The notes: generated from the letters alone by a model not told the origin. A stretch of DNA of 64,000 bases from Diabrotica undecimpunctata (GCF_040954645.1 NC_092806.1:115612458-115676457); one strand, 5' to 3'; numbered from the stretch's first letter, positions 24,510 to 36,985 are shown. Made by a program: numbers and translations.

Positions 24510-24665
24510 TAATTATATTACAAACATTGAAATGGATAGGGTTGGAGATGTGGAACAACCCTGCAGGAGCCCTTTTGTTGTGTTGAAGTCTCCTATGATT
24601 CTTGTTCCCATATTCCAATATTCCAAGAAACTTCTTAAAATAGTGGAAGTGACAGCTAAATTTTA
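24510..24665 (-). pseudogene. LINE RT fragment
   Basis: On the minus strand FLEYWNMGTRIIGDFNTTKG then LLQGCSTSPT. The block TTKGLLQGCxxSPTLF is RT motif B of insect endonuclease/RT LINEs. About 45 codons, flanked by unrelated sequence. Confidence 0.6.
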
Positions 24666-25269
24666 ATAATTTGGTATTATTACTTTTGCGGAATGTAATA
24701 GTTTAAGCTATCATGTGGGTTTAAACCGTGATCAGAGTTCGACATACTGCGAACAGCGCAAAGTCTTGTTTATATTAATATAAAAAGTAGGATCTTTCTG
24801 TTGTATTTTAATAATAAATTTTTTGCTAAACATAATAAAATTATCTGACTGATTCATTTATTTTTTCAATTAACCCCATCCACTACTAAGATTTTTAAAA
24901 TGATAAAAAAAGAACAAACAGTAAATTAATAGATAATTAAATTTCAAAAAGCCTCAAACAAATTTAACAAAATTCAATTTAACAAATTTAATACATACTA
25001 TAAAAACAACACTAACATGTGTCATGTTTCCGATTTTCTATTCAGACATTGTTAAAATGTCGCCGTTATTATATGGACTTTTTCGTATAATATATATTTA
25101 TAGAAGGAATATTTAATGTTTCTATGTAAATGATGTACCATGGCATAAAAGTAAAAGTTAATAGTATAAAGCAATTTTTGGAATGATTTATTAGCGGTCT
25201 TTTAAAATCGCCAAACAATTAAAATATAAATTAAACAACAAAATAAAAAGTGCTGGGTGACCCATTATA
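24666..25269. other. Intergenic DNA, no gene seen
   Basis: Strongly AT-rich with no motif. Confidence 0.4.
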
Positions 25270-25616
25270 GGCCAGCGTCCTATTTATAGATCACAGAAAA
25301 TTTTATTTTTTTTAAACCTTAAAATTTTCTTAGTTAAAGAAAAATTTCCTATAGATATTTTAGGCTGTAGTAAGCTTAAATTAAAATTATAAGATAAATT
25401 AGAATTAGAATTGTGTTGTGTTATATGTATTATTGTTTTTTATAAAAAAAAAATTATAATCATCAGACAAATTTACTAGCTTCGTTAAGTGCTTCGTTTC
25501 ATGCCGGCTTTTTTTTTATTGTTTACTGTATTATTCTTGTTGGTTAATATTTAATATGAACCATAGTCGTGAAAAAATTAGAACTTTTATTTTACTGATC
25601 TATAAATAGGACACAG
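25270..25616. repeat. Possible MITE with 17 bp inverted ends
   Basis: gtcctatttatagatca near 25278 and its reverse complement tgatctataaataggac near 25597 bound about 335 bp of AT-rich non-coding DNA. Beyond 17 bp the arms match poorly and no clear TSD is seen, so the class is open. Confidence 0.4.
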
Positions 25617-25979
25617 GTACTTAGCGTTATCAAAAAGTGCAGTATTTCAGTATACAGTTGAAATGAATCTGTGCAAAGTGGATGTATTTTTTTTTAATTT
25701 TATATTTGTTTATTGCGATTTGCATAAAAAGTTTTATATTATATCATATTTAGGAGAAATTATTCCGCAGTAACTAATATTTTGGACGTCTACAATCTCA
25801 TCACTTTATAGCTTCCAATGAAATTATTAAACCCTCCGAGATGTAGTAAACTGATCACCGGCAACCTTTGGAGAATCATAATCTAATCATCGCAAATAGA
25901 TAAACTTATCACCAGCATTTTTGATAAAAGAAGCTGATTTATAATGCGGAATATTACCTGCTACGTGTTCTTTTCAGAA

Positions 25980-26262
25980 TAAATAAGAATCGAGAGGTAC
26001 TGACCACCATCAAATCTCGAAAGTTACAATTATTCGGACATGTTATGCGAAATTAATCCAGATATGCTCTTCTTTAAGCCATCCTACAAAGAAAAATATT
26101 TGGAAAACGAGGTCCAGGAAGAAGAACATCTTGGTTAAAGAACCTCAGAATCTGGTTCATTACAACATCTGTGCAGCTTTTCCGCGCTGCTGCAGATAAG
26201 ATAAAGATTGCAATGATAATCGCCAAAAGTCGTAACGGATAGGCACATCAAGAAGAAGACCT
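25980..26262 (+). mobile_element. LINE 3'-end fragment
   Basis: Plus-strand translation reads REVLTTIKSRKLQLFGHVMR, then after stops GKRGPGRRTSWLKNLRIWF, LFRAAADKIKIAMIIA and a terminal GCACATCAAGAAGAAG. It is the same C-terminal and 3'-tail pattern as 19173-19411 and 56898-57140, so one LINE family with a fixed AAGAAGAAG end. 5'-truncated and broken. Confidence 0.7.
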
Positions 26263-28191
26263 GTTCTTCTTACTTACGTGGTAATTTATTAAATTCAGAA
26301 ATTATTTTAAGCAAATTGCTTTAAAATTTAACTGGGTGTCTCATGATGAGTGACCTATTAGACATATTAGACATAATTAATAAGCAATTCACTATCCATG
26401 TTAAAGGAACAAGGCCAATTTAAGTAGCTATGCATTGCCAATGTATTGCATTTGCATTTAATACATCCAGACTTGGATTATTCTTTTAAATGATTAAACC
26501 TTAGTGGTTTGCAAGCACTTTATGCTCTTTACCTACCACGGGGTGCAGGTAGGCCAGCGATCAGTTTGCAAATCCCTCCGGGTCTATTTTAAAATCCCAG
26601 GTTTTATTGCAGTTAAGAGTTTGTCCTATCTACGAGTGCATTTACGCTAATTACTTAATGATTTTACGTGTATCCAATATTTTGACGAATATTATTTTAG
26701 ATAATACGTTTTAAAATAAAGTAAATGGAATGATTCAGTGAAACCATTTATACGTGGAAAGTGTATCCAATTCGACTACAAATTTTGTGATTTTTGTGGA
26801 AGCAGCGGGTATTGTTGTCGGATAATTTTGACTTTTATACTGGCTAAACAATCGCTAAAAATTATTAAAGACCTTAGAATCAAGAACCTGCAAGCCACTG
26901 GGTATTTTTTATTAATTTATTTACCAGTAGAGATTTATTATTTCATTTACAAAAATGTGAATATCGAGCAACAGTCTCCTATACAAGATACAAAAACTCT
27001 TGGCAAAGAAGCTCGTAGATCATAGGATTTTTGATTTGATCTAAATGAGAAAATACTTTTTGTAGAATGGACCGATATTAACTGTGTTTATATAGCATTT
27101 AATTTTGCTCATATAGAACCTCTCGAACAAGCTAGTAGATAGAGTCACAAGCTCAAAGGAAAACGTTTATTTCTTAGCCGCATGTATGTAATACATTCAT
27201 AGAAGGCAAGGATAATATATAAAACAATTTGATAAATATTTCCCTAAGAACAGTAAGAATCACGTATAACCAAAATTTTAAGATTTTGAAATAAAATTAT
27301 TTGTTCGTTAATGGGTTAAGTTAAAACTCGCAAACTTATAAGAACACATTTCTTAGTAATGAAAAGAATAAAAAATATATACACAAAACGATATAGACAC
27401 ATAACATAAATACAAGGCAGTGGATCTCTAAACAAAAATGAACTTTTTCCAAAACCTTTTAGTGAGAACAAACGCTTTTGCTTTCTGTTTATATAATAGT
27501 TTGAAAACTGATTAAACATTTATTGTCTTGTACATTTTTCGCCATTAAGTAACTAATTCTTTCATTAAAAGTCCATAAGAATAACAAAAGAACGTTACAA
27601 CAGGTGGTTTTTTAAAACAGCACCTGTACTGACCGTTTTAACACTTCGAAAAATACATCATCCAATGCCATAGTCGGCTAAACAAACATCTGCTCAAAAA
27701 GCACTGCATTAGATTTATAATATCAGAATGGTTATAAGAGGAAAACAAATATTGGTAAAGAATAAAGTTAATTTAATGCTTGAATGAACTATTCTGTATT
27801 GGCTTTAATAGTAGAAAAAAATATTTAATGATTTACTTTACGTTAAGATACGATATTGTATACAGAGTATTTAGTTGTATTTGTATAAATTACTGTTTAA
27901 TCCACGTGTACAAATATATTGTAGCAAATAGTAGCCGTCAATGTAATACTTATACTTTATTTGTTTCCAACTGGCAGCTCATTACAAATGCAAATATTTA
28001 ATAATATGCAAACAGCAAGTAAAGTGGTCCAATTGAAATCAATCAAAATAATATCCGCTGCTGTTGAAATGTATTTTCAAAGAGTCCACTCTGGTCACAT
28101 AGAAATAACAATGCAAACCCGTGGATTATATACCTAACAGGTATAAAAATGATGATTCAGTGTTGGAGAATCAAAAAGGGACAGATTTATG
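26263..28191. other. Intergenic DNA, no gene seen
   Basis: Short open frames (26738-27025, 27780-28001) have no known motif and no coding bias that I can see. A G+C-richer patch at 26530-26610 is unexplained. Confidence 0.35.

Positions 28192-28250
<59 letters not shown>
28192..28250. repeat. (TA)n microsatellite
   Basis: About 59 bases of alternating TA directly next to the Penelope-like terminal sequence at 28251. Confidence 0.95.
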
Positions 28251-28257
<7 letters not shown>

Positions 28258-28480
28258 TAAGGATCACTCGAAAGTGTGGTGGGTTTTTTTCGGTCAAAAG
28301 GTGGAGAAAAAAGACAAAGATGATGGCTACTTCATCTATTTATTGAAGACGTTTCGCTTTCTTAATCAGAAAGCATCATCAGTTCATCTAAAAAGAAGAA
28401 CAATATGAAAAAACCACACAAGCATGGAAAATTTGTTACATGTGTTACCTTAAAAAGATATGTAGCAGTCAGTGATATTG
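28251..28480 (-). mobile_element. Penelope-like terminal sequence (putative)
   Basis: Non-coding block between a TA microsatellite and unremarkable DNA. On the minus strand it contains the hammerhead-like fold at 28342-28388. PLE terminal repeats are known to carry such folds; this, plus the adjacent TA tract also seen beside the PLE at 3170, is why I assign it. No PLE coding region is attached, so it would be a solo terminal fragment or a non-autonomous derivative. Confidence 0.45.
28342..28388 (-). ncRNA. Hammerhead ribozyme-like motif, core intact
   Basis: Read on the minus strand: stem I 5' arm TGAA (28386-28383); CTGATGA (28382-28376); one extra T (28375); stem II GCTTTCT (28374-28368), loop GATTA (28367-28363), arm AGAAAGC (28362-28356); GAAAC (28355-28351); GTC cleavage triplet (28350-28348); stem I 3' arm TTCA (28347-28344). 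The family core is CUGANGA...GAAA...UH with stems I and II, and all of these are present. Stem III is only AC/GU with no loop, as in the minimal hammerheads of PLEs, which are thought to work best as dimers. The unpaired T before stem II is a deviation. Activity is untested. Confidence 0.6.
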
Positions 28481-29059
28481 AAATTGTAAAGACGCTTAAG
28501 TAAATGGACATTATACGATTACGATGTATAAACAATAATTTGAATTAAATACAGTTAACAATTTGTTCAAACTAAGCACAGCAAAAGAACATGTGGTTTT
28601 TTATACATGTATAAGTAAAAAAAACATTGAAAAAGAGTATGAAGAACTAAGAAAATCAGAGATGCACTTCCAATAATATAGTAATAGTTATGATTTAATT
28701 TTAACTTTAGGTAGCATTATTAAAGTAATTAATATTGAAATTGAATAATTTAATGTATAATGAAATTACCACTCCTGGCTTCTTGAATGCTGCCGGTAAA
28801 ATGGTGTTATATTATAACAAACGCGCCAACAACGTGAAAAGACAGTAAACCTTGAGGTCATTAATTATGACAGAACAACAAGGTGAAATACCAACCCTAA
28901 TAATAGAGCGGTTTATTTAAATAATAAGATGAGTTTGGGTGACAACCTGTTTGTAAGGAACCAATAAATGAAAGGAAAGGTGGTTACTAACACCAAATTT
29001 CCCCTCAGTGATCAGTTAAGAAAAAACAAACAAACAAGTGAGGTCAGTCCAAAAACCCA
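28481..29059. other. Intergenic DNA, no gene seen
   Basis: No motif found in any frame. Confidence 0.35.
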
Positions 29060-29339
29060 TATATAAATCGTCAACGTTGTGGCTGGTTAATCAGCCACAG
29101 GTGAAGATCAATTATAATTTCCAACAGTCCAAGGTTCATACAAGACCCTTTTTCCCTTTTTCGATTGTAATCGTACTCATTATACCAAAGTTTTCTCCTT
29201 AATTTGGTTTCAAGCCTTGTGTAACGTGTTGGATTTGTAAAGCTGTACTCTTGCCATAAATAGGACCATTTCTTCATCATTCTCTGTTTTGCTATGATTA
29301 TTTGTTCATCTGTGGTTAATTCGTAATATATTTGTTCCC

Positions 29340-29680
29340 CCATTACTATGCTTTCTTTGGCAATTTGATCTGCAATTTCATTGTTTGTTATTCCTGCGTG
29401 TGCTTTGACCCAGAAGAATTTTATATATTTATTTTGATCTTGTAAATGTTTAAGTATTGCTTGGATGCTAAAAATAATGTCATTGGTTGTGTTCGAGTTT
29501 GATTTTAAAATTTTAAGAATGGAAAGTGAATCGGAAAAGATTATAGCATTCTGATCCTCTTCCTGATGAACATATTCTAGTGCTTTTAGAATTGCTATTG
29601 CCTCAGCTGTGAAAATAGATGTGTTTTTGTTTAACTTATATTTTTCAGTGTATATAGTGACGTAGTTTATATGTTCCTGT
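29340..29680 (-). pseudogene. LINE RNase H domain
   Basis: The minus-strand reading includes NKNTSIFTAEAIAILKALEY (catalytic Glu), IIFSDSLSILKILKS (Asp) and FFWVKAHAGITNNEIADQIA (His and final Asp). All four metal-binding acids expected in an RNase H fold are visible apart from the first, which lies in a poorly kept stretch. The domain would remove the RNA strand after reverse transcription. It runs directly into the open frame at 29343-29071. Confidence 0.7.
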
Positions 29681-30228
29681 AAAATTTGTTTTATGACTAT
29701 ATACTATTAAATGATGCTTACTCTGAATAAAGGGGTACATTCACAACACAGGAAACAAAGTGATCAAAGTAGTCATTCACTATATTTGTGGTTTTAAGGT
29801 CACGTTTCTATATCCATCACAAATAGAAGAAAAGTTTTTATGAATCCAAAAAGGCTTAGTTAGATCGTATTCGTTTAACTTATATATGCTGCTAATGAAT
29901 GGTGAGTTTTTGTTTAGCGACTTAATAATCATTTTTTCAGCTAAAAATGATCTTCTCAGATCTAATGGAGGTTCGATTGCTTCAGTTCTTAACGGTTCAA
30001 CTGGTGTAGATTTCATTGCTCCCAGACATATTCTGAGTGATTTGTTTTGTATAATATCCAGCTTACGTGGATTTGTTTTATTGGCTGTTCCATAAAATCT
30101 ACAACCATAATCAATTATTGATCTTATGTAAGCTTTATAGAAGATTAGAGCTGTTTGAGGTTTTGCACCAAGTTCGCATAATGGATTTTAAGAAGTTTAG
30201 TCCTTTATTGCATTTTGTCTCTATTTGT

Positions 30229-30898
30229 TCAATATGAAGTTTCCAGGTCAATTTTCTGTCTAATTTGATTCCTAAGTATTTGACATTGGTATACCAATTC
30301 TGTACCATCTATTGTAATTTTTTGCATCGGTTTCATGTTATGCCTGGTGAAGATTATAACTTTGGATTTTTCTGCGGAGATTTGTAGCCCTAAATCACTT
30401 ATTGATCTTAAAACGAGTTTCGTGCTTGAATTCAAACGATTGATGCATTCGTCGAGATGTTTGCTACGTGTATAAACAACAAAATCGGCATATTGTATAA
30501 TAGTTGCTTTAGATATGGAGGTGTGTAAATTAGTAATATATATATTAAAAAGTAATGGTGCAAGGACAGATCCTTGTGGCAAACCTAAATTCGCAGTTTG
30601 ATATTTTACTGGACACCCATAATGTCCTCTGAGCCCTACTTGCCTGTTTATATGTAATTTGCATATCGTGTTAGCAACTTCTTGAGGATTTGTAATTGCA
30701 TCATTTTTCCTGTAAGATGAACCAGTTGACATTGTCGTAGGCACCTTTAACATCTAGGAACATCGTTCCATTATACTCGTTTTCAGTTAAGCCTCTTTGT
30801 ATGTCTGTAACTAAGTGTGTCACCGCATCTATGGTGCCAAAACCGTTTTTAAAACCATTAGTTGGCAGAGCGCCGATTGTATTTAACCACCATTCCAA
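30229..30898 (-). pseudogene. LINE RT palm with damaged catalytic site
   Basis: Two overlapping frames. The first (30898-30701) has TNGFKNGFGTIDAVTHL and GTMFLDVKGAYDNVNW (first Asp). The second (30753-30229) has LGLPQGSVLAPLLFNIY and then IIQYADFVVYTRS, where the invariant YADD has become YADF by an in-frame loss of one Asp codon. The following ISAEKSKVIIFTR and ITIDG are normal for the group. The frame change and the missing Asp make it inactive. Confidence 0.75.
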
Positions 30899-31190
30899 TC
30901 GTTTTTAATTATTCTTTCGAAAACCTTGAGTATACATGGCATAAGTGCAATAGGTCTATATGAGTCACATAGGTGGGGTCTTTGTTTGGTTTGTGTATTG
31001 GTATTATAATAGTCTTTTTCCATTCTTCTATACTTTCTCCATTGATTCAGATATCATTTAGAATTTTGATTCGAAACATCTTGGCATTGTTTGGTGATTG
31101 GAATATCATAGGATATCTAATATCATCATATTCAGGTGATGTATTCTTTCTGTTTTTTATGATATAATTTAATTCTGGTAAGCTAATTTA

Positions 31191-32360
31191 AGTAGAATTT
31201 AAGATCTTGTATTGGACTTAAAAACTTAATTTTTTTTATTCAACCGATGTCACCAATGTTACACCTCTTTAAAATAACTTATATTCATCACCAACTTGTT
31301 TACAAATCTTTAACACAATACAACTATAAACTTCAAAAACTTAATTACAACTGACAGTTTTTGACGTTTCAGACTTTACTAGATATTTGGTGATTTTTCG
31401 ATGTCATCTTGAATATTCTATACTTCTTCCATTCTTCTTCTTTTTCAATGTACTTCTCCTATATTGGACAAATTTTACGGATCTTTCGCATCAATATGTT
31501 TAATTTGTAATTTCACCTGACTCTAGATTTTTTTTATATAAAAATACTTCATACAGTACACTTCAACGGCACTAACTTGTCTAAGCTTTGTTATTCTGTT
31601 TCTCTTTCCAGATAACTATTAATTGTAAGGATTAAATTTGATACAAATTGATATTACTTTTCCATCAACAAAAACCACTCACCTATCTTTGTGTGCTTTA
31701 TTGTTTCTATCGTAATATATCAAAACTATTTCACCTTGCATGTGAATTCCAATATATTCCAAAACCACTGATGCAGTGTAATAGAAACCTAATACGAAAT
31801 GAATTACGCTAAAATGATTTATATGTTCGAGCGGGATTGAAATCCTACGGCTTGAATATAAATTTATTTTATTAATTCCACTGGCAGGAATAAAATATAA
31901 ATACAAAGTAATAGTATTAACTGTTCTTATATAATATTTATAGTTTCATGCTTGATCTGTGATGAGGTTTATACAGATATACTTGATACATACTGTGTAC
32001 TGAGCCACCATTCTTTAGTGTACCATATCTTGGCATTTTTATCTTTCATTTTATTTTTAAAGGCATGTCTCTATTTATGAATACAACTTATTTTTAATTT
32101 ACTTCATTAAATACTTTCGGGTTTCATTTCTACTAAGACTTTTTCTTCGTAAAAAAATTACAATCTATACTATTTTTTTTTTGTTTTTCAGGCTTAACAT
32201 TGATCGCGGAAATAACAGCATTTTAATCGGAACAAATATCATCAACACGGTAAGTCAATTTATCGAATTTATTATATTTATCTTAGTGTTTAGTAAGAGT
32301 AGAGTATCTCCTTGTGATCATAATGTATTCTACTACTTTATCCGATAACATATGAAGTCT
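31191..32360. other. Intergenic DNA, no gene seen
   Basis: AT-rich with no motif. Near 31365 tttttgacgtttcagac resembles a short motif also at 48158, of unknown meaning. Confidence 0.35.
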
Positions 32361-32484
32361 ATTACGATATTTACTTAATCCACTGTTTTTTTGTATGTAT
32401 GTTAGACTTATGCGAATCATTATGATTCGAGTCGAGAAATAAAAATTATATTTTTTTACATCCCTAGGTGAATTGTGAATCTTA

Positions 32485-32970
32485 TTATAAGTTAGGAGAT
32501 CAACGCCCAAATAGGCAAAGAAAATTGGTTCAGAGAGGTTACAGGTGCAAACTCAATACATAATACAACAAAAAATAATGGAGAAAGACTATGTAATTTA
32601 GCAGCGGCATTAAACATGAATATAAGTAGCAGGAGATATAAAAAACACAAAGACATACACAAAATAACATGGATCACACCAGGAAGTCTGGAGAGAAATA
32701 AATAGACCATGTACTGATTAAAATGCAAAAACAATCAATAAATTACGTTAGATCTCACAGAGGGGCCAACATTGATTCGGACCATATGCTAGTGATTAAA
32801 AAATGTAAAACAAAAACAACTAATAATGAAAGGCGAAAAGCACAGAGAAAATGGGACGTAAATAAATTGAAAGAGAAAAAATTACGAAGACGATTTGTAC
32901 AAGAACAGAGATGCAATTCAAAGAACAACAAATGGAGGAACAGTGGAAAAAATTTAAACAAGGAATAAAC
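32485..32970 (+). pseudogene. LINE endonuclease C-terminal half
   Basis: Plus strand, with shifts: INAQIGKENWFREVTGANS (from the GDFNAxIG motif), NGERLCNLAAALNMNI, IHKITWITPGSLERN, and RSHRGANIDSDHMLV (the SDH motif). These are the second half of the LINE endonuclease fold. The IDH-type pair between them is lost in a shift near 32700. A Lys/Arg-rich linker follows to 33070. Confidence 0.65.
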
Positions 32971-33329
32971 AATGCAGCAGAGGAAGTGGTTGACAAAATG
33001 CAAAATAAAAAAGAAATAATTGATTTGACGATGAGTGAATATTAGCAGTGGGAGAAAAATCAAAGGCAAAAGACAAAGAGATTATTTAAATCGAAAAAAA
33101 AAATCAAACAGTAGAGGAAATAGTGAACAAAATAGAAGCAGAAAATAAAAGATACAACTCAAAACCATTGTACCAATACTTTAAACTAGGTAACCGAAAA
33201 TGGACAGCTAATATAGCTATAGAAGCAGAAAAATGACAGAAGTATTTTGAAGAAATATATTAAGAAACGGATAGAAAAGAAGAAAAAGAAACAATAACGA
33301 ACACAGAACAAGATAAAGAAGAAGAAGAA

Positions 33330-34228
33330 TTGACCTATACAAAAGTGAAAGAGAAAATATGCCAACTTAAAAACGAGAAAACAGCGGGAGAAGACGGAAT
33401 ATGTGCAGAACTTATAAAATACGGTGGGGAGGCACTATACAGACAGAAACATAACATAAACTAATATAACTAAAACAGAATATATGAAGCAACGAAATAA
33501 TGCCCGAAGAATCGAAGAAGGGAAATATAGTGACAATCCCAAAACAAGAAGATCACAGAATATGTAAAAATTACCGAGCAATTAATTTACTGAATGTAAC
33601 ATATAAAGTAAAAAAATGTTTAAAGATAAGAAGATAAGCCGAAACACAAAAATGAAAATCTATAAAACGACCATAAGACCAATAGTAGTATACGCTGCAG
33701 AAACATTTACATTAACAGCAAGAAAAGAAGAGAAATTTAAAGTTTCTGAGAGGAAGATTATCAGAAAAATACTGGGACCAAAGAGGGAAAACGAAGAGGA
33801 TGTATGACAATGGATGAATCACGAAATACAAGAATGGATGGATCAAGAGAACATAGTTAGAGCAATAAAAGCACAAAGAATTAGATGGTATGGACACATA
33901 ATGAGAAGAGAGAAGAGCAATCCGTTAAGAGTTATGACGGAATGGATACCACCTGGTAAAAGAACCAAAGGCAGACCTAAACCTTGGAGACAACAAGGGA
34001 AGAAGACTTAAAGAGTAGGTATGGAAATTAGAAATATAGAAAGGACAATCAAAGAGAGAGAAGAATTGAGAAAAGTAGTGGAAATAGCGAAGTCACACCA
34101 CAATCAAAGAGAGAGAAGAATTGAGAAAAGTAGTGGAAATAGCGAAGTCACACCACAAACTGTAAAACCAAACCCAGAATGGGATGATCTCCCACACAAA
34201 AAAGATCTTCAAGTGAAAACAGCTTAAG
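33330..34228 (+). pseudogene. LINE RT entry joined to C-terminus, palm deleted
   Basis: Around 33350-33600 the plus strand has decayed RT motifs 0-2, ending at a VTYKV-like block. At 33616 it jumps to the post-RT region (NTKMKIYKTTIRPIVVYAAE, then RIRWYGHIMRREKSNPLRV and GKRTKGRPKPW). About 150-200 codons with the FADD and QG motifs are absent. A perfect 55 bp tandem duplication (34046-34155) shifts the frame of the last part. Confidence 0.65.
34046..34155 (+). repeat. Perfect 55 bp tandem duplication
   Basis: 34046-34100 and 34101-34155 are identical by eye. The length is not a multiple of three, so it shifts the LINE reading frame. Confidence 0.9.
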
Positions 34229-34559
34229 CTTCTTCGGGAGCGTATAGCTTGTATATACATTACGATATTAATTTAATCTGATTTTTTTGTATGTAAGACT
34301 TATGTACGCGAATCATTATGAGCGAATGAATCGTTATAACGTCCATAAAAGAATATAAGAGAATATGAATTTCTTTTGTGTCAAAAAAATGTTATACGAA
34401 CTTTATTTTGAAGACGGACACCACTGATATTAACAGAATAGGCATAAAATCAAATATATTTCATGAATACAAATTTTACCGAAATTACCAATTTAGATAT
34501 AAAAATTCGATATATATAAATTCGATTTTTACCTCCTTATTCCATCATGATGTCCGTTT

Positions 34560-35500
34560 CTCCTTCCTATTATTTCTTGTAGACCCACATACTAGTTTTG
34601 CTGTTTTTGTCATACCATTTTTAAATTTTCCACATTCTTCTTACATTATTTCTCTCATTTCTCCTTCTTTGTCCATTTTCTTCTGTAACTCCTTCTTATA
34701 TCTGATTTTTGTTGATTCTTCCATTAGTTTGTGTATTTTAATTATTTTCTTATATTTTTTATTCTGGTCTTCTGTTTTTTTATTTCTATTCCTTTGCTGT
34801 TAAATGTAGTTTTCAGTAGGTAGTGATCACTGCCTATTTCGTAGCTTCTTCTCACCCTTACGTCTATTGCGTGATTGTTCATTGTTTAATATGACTTCTC
34901 TTGTAAACTTCTTGTTGTTAAAATGTATCTTTTTGTATTATAAATGTGTATTCACGATCATCATGTTATTGTCTGACCAAAATTCAAGTAATAGTTTTCT
35001 TATCTGCATATGGTCCTATAACATCATTCCATTTTTCTACTTCTTTTCACACTCTAGCATTCAAATCTCCTGTGAATACTGTTTTCGCTGTGCAATCGTT
35101 TATTACTTCTTGCAATTTGTCCCAGAATTTTTTTTTTCGTTTTTTGTTGCGTCTGTATTAGATCCATATCATATATTTAGGTTTATAATTGCTTTTTTTG
35201 TGCCGATCTCTATATCAACTCTAAGTATACGCTCATTAAAATATATCCATTTCCTTACATTCTTGATGATATTTTCTTTACCATGCATGCTACCCTGCCT
35301 TAGATCTCTTTCTCTCTTCTACTCGACTGTATATTAGTAAGTTTCCGTTTTTCAAAGTCGTGGTTCCTCTTTCTTTTCTTTGTGCTTCTGTTATAGCCAC
35401 TAGTTTAATCTTCTTGTCTTCTATTTCTTTCCCCAGTTCTACTTATTTTCTGTTTATACCTCTTACATTCCGTGTTGCCATTTTTAAAATGTTCTTCTTG
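34560..35500 (-). pseudogene. LINE endonuclease domain, decayed
   Basis: Minus strand from about 35480: MATRNVRGINRK start, LVAITEAQRKERGTTTLKNG (catalytic Glu in TEAQ), then KLQEVINDCTAKTVFTGDLN (GDLNA motif, Asp/Asn), and near 34840 a SDHYLL-like block. The order matches the LINE endonuclease with its usual start. Stops occur throughout. No RT follows downstream on this strand before 34330, so the element is a 5' fragment or was separated. Confidence 0.6.
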
Positions 35501-35700
35501 TTTCTTATTATGTTGCTTTTTAAATGAGGTTTCTTTCTGTCTGTGTTATCATCTTTATATTCACTTATGTGATTATTCTTTGCATTTTCTATTTCCCGTT
35601 CCATCCACGTATTTTCTTCCACTAGTTTGCACTGTATTGTTTGTAGCTTTTTCTATCATGTGTATTTTTTGGTTGTCAGATTCTATTTAAAAGGCAATCT

Positions 35701-36985
35701 AAAACTCGTCGTCCTTATCTTCTCTAGTTAGTTTTCCAAAAATAAATAACAAATTTTTTATGTAAAAAGTCAAAATTTATATACTAGCTGACAAGGTCAC
35801 ACTTGCCATTGTCAAGTCATATTAGATTCGCTTCTCCTACACGTTCTCTTCGAAAAAATCCATTATTACAAACATTATAAATAAGATCATTGTCAAACTT
35901 ATATTATGAACCAATTTTTTAAATTTACCCATTTTTTACCCATTGCTTAAGCTTCTTTCTGGAACTGGTTCGTGAAACATTTATCTATACCACCGAATTT
36001 CTAGATCAAATAACCGTTATTTTTAATAACCATTTCTTTTCCTTAAAAACATTTAGCATCTATTTCTGTTTTTGAATCTGTTATTCGTCTATGATTTTTA
36101 CAATTTTTTGGGTATTATAATACAACTAGATTACTTAAAATAAATGTAAATATGTACTGATAAATTTTTTTTATTGCGTATTATTGGCATTGCAACGAAA
36201 TATCATTCGTATAATTTAAAAAATACGAAATTTAAACAGCAATATATAATTAAACTCACATATATAGTTCCATACGCAGGACGTCTGTTGTAAAACAGTT
36301 GTTAGCATGTAGGGTACCTTTTTCTCATAAAGTCAACTTATCCACCGAACCGGATATATAACAACAGTTGGCAGCTCACCGTGTCAGGTGGTTTTATAAC
36401 ATGAAAGCACTTGTTAAAGGTAACGGCCAAAATCCCCTGTCTTTTTGTAGTGCATTCGCATTAGATATTATAAACGTTAACTTTTAATATATTCCGGACA
36501 GGATGTGCACCTGAATAGCTTTGTTTCGTCAAAAGGGGATTAATATCTTACTGGGAAAGAAGCTTGCCAAAAATTATGAGAATAATTAAAATGTTTATAA
36601 CGGCAATAATTTTTGTCCACTACACTATCCACCACCAAACATAGGGACATCGTTAGCTGATGGTTTTCTGCATTTTATACGTAAAATACAGAAAACTATT
36701 TTGTCTGTTTAGAAAAATTTAGAAGAAAAATTAAACTGATATTTTATCAATCCTGGAAGATCACACCTGTTTTTTTTTTAATATAAACCACACACATGGG
36801 TATCGGATACCCAATGATTATTTGTGAATAAAAAATATTTTATGATTTTCAGAGACTGTCTAATCACTATTGAATATGCACGAATAACCAAATCAATCAT
36901 TTTGGTTTCTCTTTCTTAATTGTAGCAATACAAAAAAAATATTAAGAATATTGAGTTTATTCTAGGTCTCTTTCACAATGAATAA
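35701..36985. other. Intergenic DNA, no gene seen
   Basis: No motif. A more balanced-composition stretch at 36260-36450 is unexplained. Confidence 0.35.

Larger units (their letters stand above)
29060..31190 (-). mobile_element. RNase H-bearing LINE (I-like), 5'-truncated
   Basis: Minus strand, 5' to 3': RT entry (31190-30900, with NYIIKNRKNTSPEYDDIRYP and EEWKKTIIIPIHKPNKDPT), RT palm (30898-30229), connection (QNKSLRICLGAMKSTPVEPL, 30060-29985), RNase H (29670-29340) and a C-terminal tail to 29071. RT plus RNase H in this order is typical of the I group. It is decayed by stops and shifts; no endonuclease or ORF1 is found upstream. Confidence 0.75.
32361..34325 (+). mobile_element. Internally deleted LINE flanked by about 70 bp direct repeats
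   Basis: The body (32485-34230) has an endonuclease part, an RT entry part and then the C-terminus, but the RT palm is missing. At its borders 32361-32432 and 34260-34325 share ttacgatatt, tttttttgtatgta, gacttatg and cgaatcattatga in the same order and orientation. This is too long and too diverged for a normal TSD. It fits a 3' UTR-like block on both sides, as also seen around 49.4-51.3 kb. Confidence 0.55.

Noticed and set aside
26738..27025. 95-codon open frame as a host gene exon
   Set aside because: No domain, no splice context and no coding bias visible; treated as chance in AT-rich DNA.
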